A stretch of DNA of 34,634 nucleotides, from IMG/VR virus record IMGVR_UViG_3300030117_004408, positions 1 to 34,634 of that record. The stretch is one strand, 5' to 3'. How positions within the stretch are numbered: the first letter of the stretch is position 1; the number at the start of each line of letters is the position of its first letter. Under the pieces are notes generated by a model. The model was not told the origin of the DNA. It worked only from the letters and a program-made list of their open reading frames with translations, and searched no databases. Of the stretch, positions 31,856 to 34,634 are shown piece by piece. The translations under genes were made by a program, and so were the position numbers. The stretch comes from a virus.

Positions 31856-32538
31856 TGTTTAATCATGTTGATTTGAATCTTCCTAAACTTCATAGGGAGA
31901 CTATAGATGGAGTTCGTTATTATTCAGTTCCAGGAGATATTGAAGGAGAAGTATTTAAATTATTTTCTATTACTTCTGTTACTAGTCATTTTAATAAAGA
32001 AATCTTTGTTAATTGGAGAAAGAGGGTAGGTAATGAGGAAGCAGAAAGAATCACTAAGGCAGCAACCAGACGTGGAACTGATATGCATACCCTTACTGAG
32101 AATTATCTAAAAAATGAAGAACTTCCTGAAGTTCCACCTATATCAGATTTTCTCTTTAAGATAGCAAAGGGTAAATTGAATAAGATAGACAATATTCATG
32201 CTTTAGAAGGGTCGCTATATAGTAAAGAATTAGGTATTGCTGGAACTGTTGATTGTATTGCTGAATATGATGGCGAGTTAGCGATAATAGATTTTAAAAC
32301 ATCAAAAAAACCTAAACCAAGAAATTGGGTAGAACATTATTTTGTTCAGTGTATGGCATACGGATGTATGTTGTATGAATTAACGGGAATATCCGTCAAA
32401 AAATTAGTAATTATCATGGCTTGTGAAAATGGAGAATGTGTCATCTATGAAGAAAGAGACAAAGAAAAGTACATCAAACTTCTCAGCAAATACATTAGAA
32501 AGTTTGTTAAAGATAAACTTGAAATCTATGGAACCTAG
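31855..32538 (+). CDS. PD-(D/E)XK exonuclease-like protein (227 aa)
   Basis: The nuclease core is visible: an R-G-T-x-x-H motif (R73-H78), E118 on the following helix, G-T-V-D133, and D146-F-K148 in I-I-D-F-K-T-S-K. This order (E...D...D-x-K) is that of MGME1/RecB-like PD-(D/E)XK exonucleases. A Q-x-x-A-Y helix (V-Q-C-M-A-Y) follows, as in such nucleases. Cas4-like cysteines are absent. It follows phoH in T4-like cyanophages and overlaps gp33 by 11 nt. A role in recombination or host-DNA breakdown is inferred. Confidence 0.75.
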   Translation: MFNHVDLNLPKLHRETIDGVRYYSVPGDIEGEVFKLFSITSVTSHFNKEIFVNWRKRVGNEEAERITKAATRRGTDMHTLTENYLKNEELPEVPPISDFLFKIAKGKLNKIDNIHALEGSLYSKELGIAGTVDCIAEYDGELAIIDFKTSKKPKPRNWVEHYFVQCMAYGCMLYELTGISVKKLVIIMACENGECVIYEERDKEKYIKLLSKYIRKFVKDKLEIYGT

Positions 32539-32788
32539 TAAAGAGTTAGAAAAGGTAATTGAGAGTAAATTCTTAACACCTCAAAAGTTTGCTATAGAAA
32601 TAGAAAAGATCGTGGCAGAAGAAGATTTAAATTATATTGATGCAATATTACATTATTGTGATTCAAATAGTTTAGAGATAGAATCTATTACAAAGTTAAT
32701 TTCAAAACCACTTAAAGAAAGACTTAAATGGGATGCCATTCGTCTTAACTTTATGAAAAAAACATCTAGAGCAAAATTGCCTTTATGA
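32528..32788 (+). CDS. gp33: Late-transcription coactivator gp33
   Basis: An 86-aa protein that starts within the nuclease gene (ATG at 32528). The pattern K-F-A-I-E-I-E-K-I-V, N-Y-I-D-A-I-L-H-Y-C, then S-I-T-K-L-I-S-K-P-L-K-E-R-L and the end K-K-T-S-R-A-K-L-P-L is that of cyanophage gp33. T4 gp33 joins host RNA polymerase and the sliding clamp so that gp55 can fire the TATAAATA late promoters. It lies near gp59 and gp32, as in T4. Its stop overlaps the next start in ATGA. Confidence 0.75.
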   Translation: MEPSKELEKVIESKFLTPQKFAIEIEKIVAEEDLNYIDAILHYCDSNSLEIESITKLISKPLKERLKWDAIRLNFMKKTSRAKLPL

Positions 32789-33399
32789 AGGAAGAATTGA
32801 GTGCAAGAGTACTTTCGAGTCCTTTTCCTCATTTGATTATTGAGAATTTTTATAATAAAAAAGAACTTGATTTAATTTGGGAAGAAATTAAGTTCTTAAC
32901 TAAACCAGGTAAACTTTTACCACCTGAGGATTATGGTGGTATAAAAGGATATACTGATGCAAAAGCATTGTGTTTAGATGTTGAATATAATCATAGAATT
33001 ATTTCTAATATTCTTACCGTAACTAGAAAAATTTTTGATAGGCAAATACTTGAACCATTTAGTAAAATACATGATTGTTGTGGAGAGTCTATAAATTGTA
33101 ATTATGATATTACTAAAGTAAGATATTATCATGATGATGATCGTTACGATGCACATGTAGATAGAATATTTCATTTTCTTGCATTTTCTTATTTTTATAA
33201 GGAACCAAAAAGATTCACTGGTGGTGAATTAATTTTCCCAAAGTATAACTATGAGTTGACATGTGAAAATAATTCCATTATAATTATGCCAAGTTGGGTT
33301 CAGCATGGAGTAAAAAGAGTGTCGATAAAAGACTCTGATTATTATGATGGTTATGGAAGATATTGTATCTCTAGTTTTTTTGGTTCTAGAGATGATTAA
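32785..33399 (+). CDS. 2OG-Fe(II) oxygenase inserted in the replication block
   Basis: A 204-aa dioxygenase with candidate ligands H124 and D126 (Y-D-A-H-V-D-R), H174 (W-V-Q-H-G-V-K-R-V) and R192 (G-R-Y-C-I-S-S-F). F-T-G-G-E-L-I-F-P and I-I-I-M-P-S-W are the expected strands. It sits between gp33 and gp59, overlapping both (ATGA and TAATG). It is therefore expressed with DNA-replication and late-transcription factors, unlike the fibre-linked members. A nucleic-acid or transcription-protein target is as plausible as a virion one. Confidence 0.75.
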   Translation: MKEELSARVLSSPFPHLIIENFYNKKELDLIWEEIKFLTKPGKLLPPEDYGGIKGYTDAKALCLDVEYNHRIISNILTVTRKIFDRQILEPFSKIHDCCGESINCNYDITKVRYYHDDDRYDAHVDRIFHFLAFSYFYKEPKRFTGGELIFPKYNYELTCENNSIIIMPSWVQHGVKRVSIKDSDYYDGYGRYCISSFFGSRDD

Positions 33400-34001
33400 T
33401 GAAAGTGACTCCATTTGAAACCTATAGAACTTATCTTTCAATGAAAAGTCATTTTACTAATCCTAAATATGACTTTTTTAAATATGGTGGTAAGTCAAGA
33501 GCAACCATGACATCCTTTAATAAAAGAAAGGATAAGTATTGGTTTGAAAAAACCTCTAGAAAATATTCCGATCAACAAGTATTGGATTTTCTATTATCAA
33601 ATTTCGTAATTGCAGACAACCCACAAAACTTATGGATTGGAGAAATTATCAATTCTGGCGAAAGAAACTACGCCGATTGGATGAGACGGAAACAGAGTTT
33701 GACGTACTTATTCAAGGAACAGTCAGAGAAATTGCTCTCAGAGAACGAATTAGAAACAGTATTCGATTGCTCGAAGGGACATCCAGTTATCCTAAAAAGA
33801 TATCTGGGTGGAGAGATTTCGCTAGAAACGCTTACGATACTGGAAAAAGTCTTTTCTTTCGTAAAAGATTTTGATAAGAAACTTACGGATCCTGTATGGG
33901 AAACCGTAAGTCTTAAAATCAGAAAATATATTCCCTTCATAAATATTAATGTATTTAACTACAAAAAGATCCTAAAGGAGGTTATTAGTAATGGCTCTTG
34001 A
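33399..34001 (+). CDS. gp59: Replicative helicase loader gp59
   Basis: The protein (200 aa) matches T4 gp59 in size and key patterns: K-R-K-D-K-Y-W-F-E-K-T-S-R-K-Y, then L-L-S-N-F-V-I-A-D-N-P-Q-N-L-W-I-G-E-I, then E-T-V-S-L-K-I-R-K-Y-I-P. gp59 loads the gp41 helicase onto gp32-coated single-stranded DNA. It starts in TAATG with the oxygenase and its last 11 nt overlap the next gene. Location next to gp33 and upstream of gp32 repeats the T4 grouping. Confidence 0.85.
   Translation: MKVTPFETYRTYLSMKSHFTNPKYDFFKYGGKSRATMTSFNKRKDKYWFEKTSRKYSDQQVLDFLLSNFVIADNPQNLWIGEIINSGERNYADWMRRKQSLTYLFKEQSEKLLSENELETVFDCSKGHPVILKRYLGGEISLETLTILEKVFSFVKDFDKKLTDPVWETVSLKIRKYIPFININVFNYKKILKEVISNGS
33938..33945 (+). 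promoter_or_regulatory. Possible late promoter inside gp59 (CATAAATA)
   Basis: CATAAATA fits NATAAATA and lies 45 nt upstream of the ATG at 33991, which has a very strong AAAGGAGGT (33974-33982). It may give the next small genes late expression. Confidence 0.4.
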
Positions 34002-34209
34002 GAATGCTACAGTTCTTGAAAACTTAACAAATCAATTGGCTCAAGTTCAAGAACAATTAGAAGTAGGACGTGCTACTGCACTCAGACTTCAAGGTGCAAT
34101 AGAAGTATTGCAACAAATCGAATCTAGTAAGGCTGAAGAAACTGCTGAAGAAGCACCAATTGATGGTGGTGAGGTAGAATCTGAGACTGAAACTACGGAG
34201 GGTGAATGA
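33991..34209 (+). CDS. Small coiled-coil protein with acidic tail (72 aa)
   Basis: Residues 5-48 form one long amphipathic helix (L-E-N-L-T-N-Q-L-A-Q-V-Q-E-Q-L then A-L-R-L-Q-G-A-I-E-V-L-Q-Q-I) fit for a coiled coil. Residues 50-72 are almost entirely acidic (E-E-T-A-E-E-A ... E-T-T-E-G-E). It has the strongest Shine-Dalgarno in the region, 8 nt from the ATG. It overlaps gp59 upstream and the next gene in ATGA. The name is not recognised. It may act with gp59 or gp32. Confidence 0.65.
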   Translation: MALENATVLENLTNQLAQVQEQLEVGRATALRLQGAIEVLQQIESSKAEETAEEAPIDGGEVESETETTEGE

Positions 34210-34538
34210 GTAAATTTTTCGAATCTGAAATAATTCGGAATGAGTTGAAGGAAATCAACGAGTTGCAAGAAGAAGTTTACGGTAGTATGCTAACCTTTGG
34301 TAGCATGGAACGTGAAGATCAAATTGAACATGTTGATAAATTAACTACTCTTTTAGCTAAGCAGAAAGTTATGTACACTAGATTGTCTTTATCAGATGAT
34401 CCAGATGCCATGAAAATGAAAGAACAATTAGAAAAGTCAGTTCAATTAATGGGTTTCCCTGCAGGGACTGATATGAATCTTATCTTTAGTGGCATGACAA
34501 AAACAATTGATAAACTCAAACAAGTCGTTGACTATTGA
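34206..34538 (+). CDS. DUF1825-like protein (110 aa)
   Basis: The opening F-F-E-S-E-I-I-R-N-E and the order E-R-E-D-Q-I-E, L-S-L-S-D-D-P-D-A, then G-F-P-A-G-T-D-M-N and K-T-I-D-K-L-K look like cyanobacterial DUF1825 proteins. It is helical throughout and lacks catalytic residues. It is the last gene before gp32, whose -35 lies in the final codons (V-D-Y-stop). A host-derived family in the replication block hints at interaction with host replication or division, but this is inference. Confidence 0.65.
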   Translation: MSKFFESEIIRNELKEINELQEEVYGSMLTFGSMEREDQIEHVDKLTTLLAKQKVMYTRLSLSDDPDAMKMKEQLEKSVQLMGFPAGTDMNLIFSGMTKTIDKLKQVVDY

Positions 34539-34556
34539 GAGTTTCTTTGCTATAAT
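34528..34556 (+). promoter_or_regulatory. Sigma70-type promoter of gp32
   Basis: TTGACT (34528-34533) and a perfect TATAAT (34551-34556) have a 17-nt spacer; the -10 is preceded by TTTGC. The expected start is near 34562, directly at the repeat leader. Confidence 0.75.
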
Positions 34557-34562
34557 AAAACC

Positions 34563-34589
34563 AAATCCAATTAAATCCAAATTAATCCG
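34563..34589 (+). promoter_or_regulatory. 10-nt periodic leader of gp32, candidate autogenous operator
   Basis: Three successive AATCC-containing units start at about 34563, 34573 and 34583 (AAATCCAATT, AAATCCAAAT, TAATCCGAGG). The last unit contains the Shine-Dalgarno GAGG. The leader looks unstructured. In T4, gp32 binds an unstructured AU-rich leader of its own mRNA and blocks translation. This leader fits such a role. Confidence 0.45.
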
Positions 34590-34598
34590 AGGTAATCT

Positions 34599-34634
34599 AT
34601 GTCGTTTGCTAATCTTAAAAAGCAATCAAAATTA
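34599..34634 (+). CDS. gp32: Single-stranded-DNA-binding protein gp32 (5' fragment)
   Basis: The first 12 codons, M-S-F-A-N-L-K-K-Q-S-K-L, match the well-conserved N-terminus of cyanophage gp32, whose basic L-K-K-Q-S is the cooperativity (LAST-like) region. CGAGG (34587-34591) provides the Shine-Dalgarno. The gene runs off the right edge of the window. gp32 coats single-stranded DNA in replication, recombination and repair and recruits gp59 and gp33, both encoded just upstream. Confidence 0.85.
   Translation, partial: MSFANLKKQSKL

Noticed and set aside
31855-32538. Cas4 as identity for the PD-(D/E)XK protein
   Set aside because: The four iron-sulfur cysteines of Cas4 are absent and no CRISPR genes are near. 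An MGME1/RecB-like nuclease fits better.
33632-33874. Alternative + frame inside gp59
   Set aside because: It overlaps the well-supported gp59 frame completely and has no ribosome-binding site or recognisable features.

Overview
The window is a stretch of an AT-rich, T4-like marine cyanophage genome (a myovirus of Prochlorococcus or Synechococcus). The evidence is the mix of T4 core replication and transcription genes (gp33, gp59 and the first 12 codons of gp32), genes typical of cyanophages (heme oxygenase ho1, phoH, thyX, glutaredoxin, a DUF1825-like and a DUF4278-like protein), and very large repetitive fibre genes with cyanophage-type N-termini. All 40 genes I support are on the + strand, tightly packed, often with ATGA or TAATG overlaps. 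I saw no tRNA, IS element or CRISPR array.

Layout. (1) 1-2510: a short early/auxiliary block with a terminator-promoter overlap at the left edge, a 2-oxoglutarate (2OG) oxygenase, ho1 behind its own TTGATT-17-TATAAT promoter, three small acidic or charged proteins and an HNH endonuclease. (2) 2514-23333: a late structural block headed by TATAAATA, with five repetitive fibre-like proteins (830, 109, 665, 2425 and 572 aa), a 1091-aa Gly-X-Y (collagen-like or polyglycine-II) protein, two small proteins, and three 2OG-Fe(II) oxygenases interleaved with them. (3) 23350-28940: a sulfotransferase, a GT9-like glycosyltransferase and a NodU/CmcH-type carbamoyltransferase packed head to tail, then glutaredoxin, small conserved proteins and a JmjC/cupin-type oxygenase. 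(4) 29035-29507: a self-contained early unit (promoter, structured leader with direct repeats, two tiny genes, terminator). (5) 29488-34634: an early/middle replication block driven by a promoter whose -35 lies inside the preceding terminator: small proteins, thyX, an FmdB-like small protein, phoH, a PD-(D/E)XK nuclease, gp33, another 2OG oxygenase, gp59, a coiled-coil protein, a DUF1825-like protein and gp32 with its own promoter and a 10-nt-repeat leader.

How it may work together. The striking theme is fibre construction plus fibre chemistry. A prolyl-4-hydroxylase-like enzyme (H-x-E...H...K) sits 32 nt upstream of a protein full of X-Pro-Gly, which is the sequence collagen prolyl hydroxylases recognise. 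Two more oxygenases lie between the Gly-rich fibre genes, and sulfo-, glycosyl- and carbamoyl-transferases follow directly. My leading hypothesis, which is inference, is a tail-fibre post-translational modification system: hydroxylation, then glycan, sulfate or carbamate decoration. Modification of a host surface glycan is the main alternative for the transferases. The right-hand genes serve phage DNA replication, recombination, nucleotide synthesis and late transcription.
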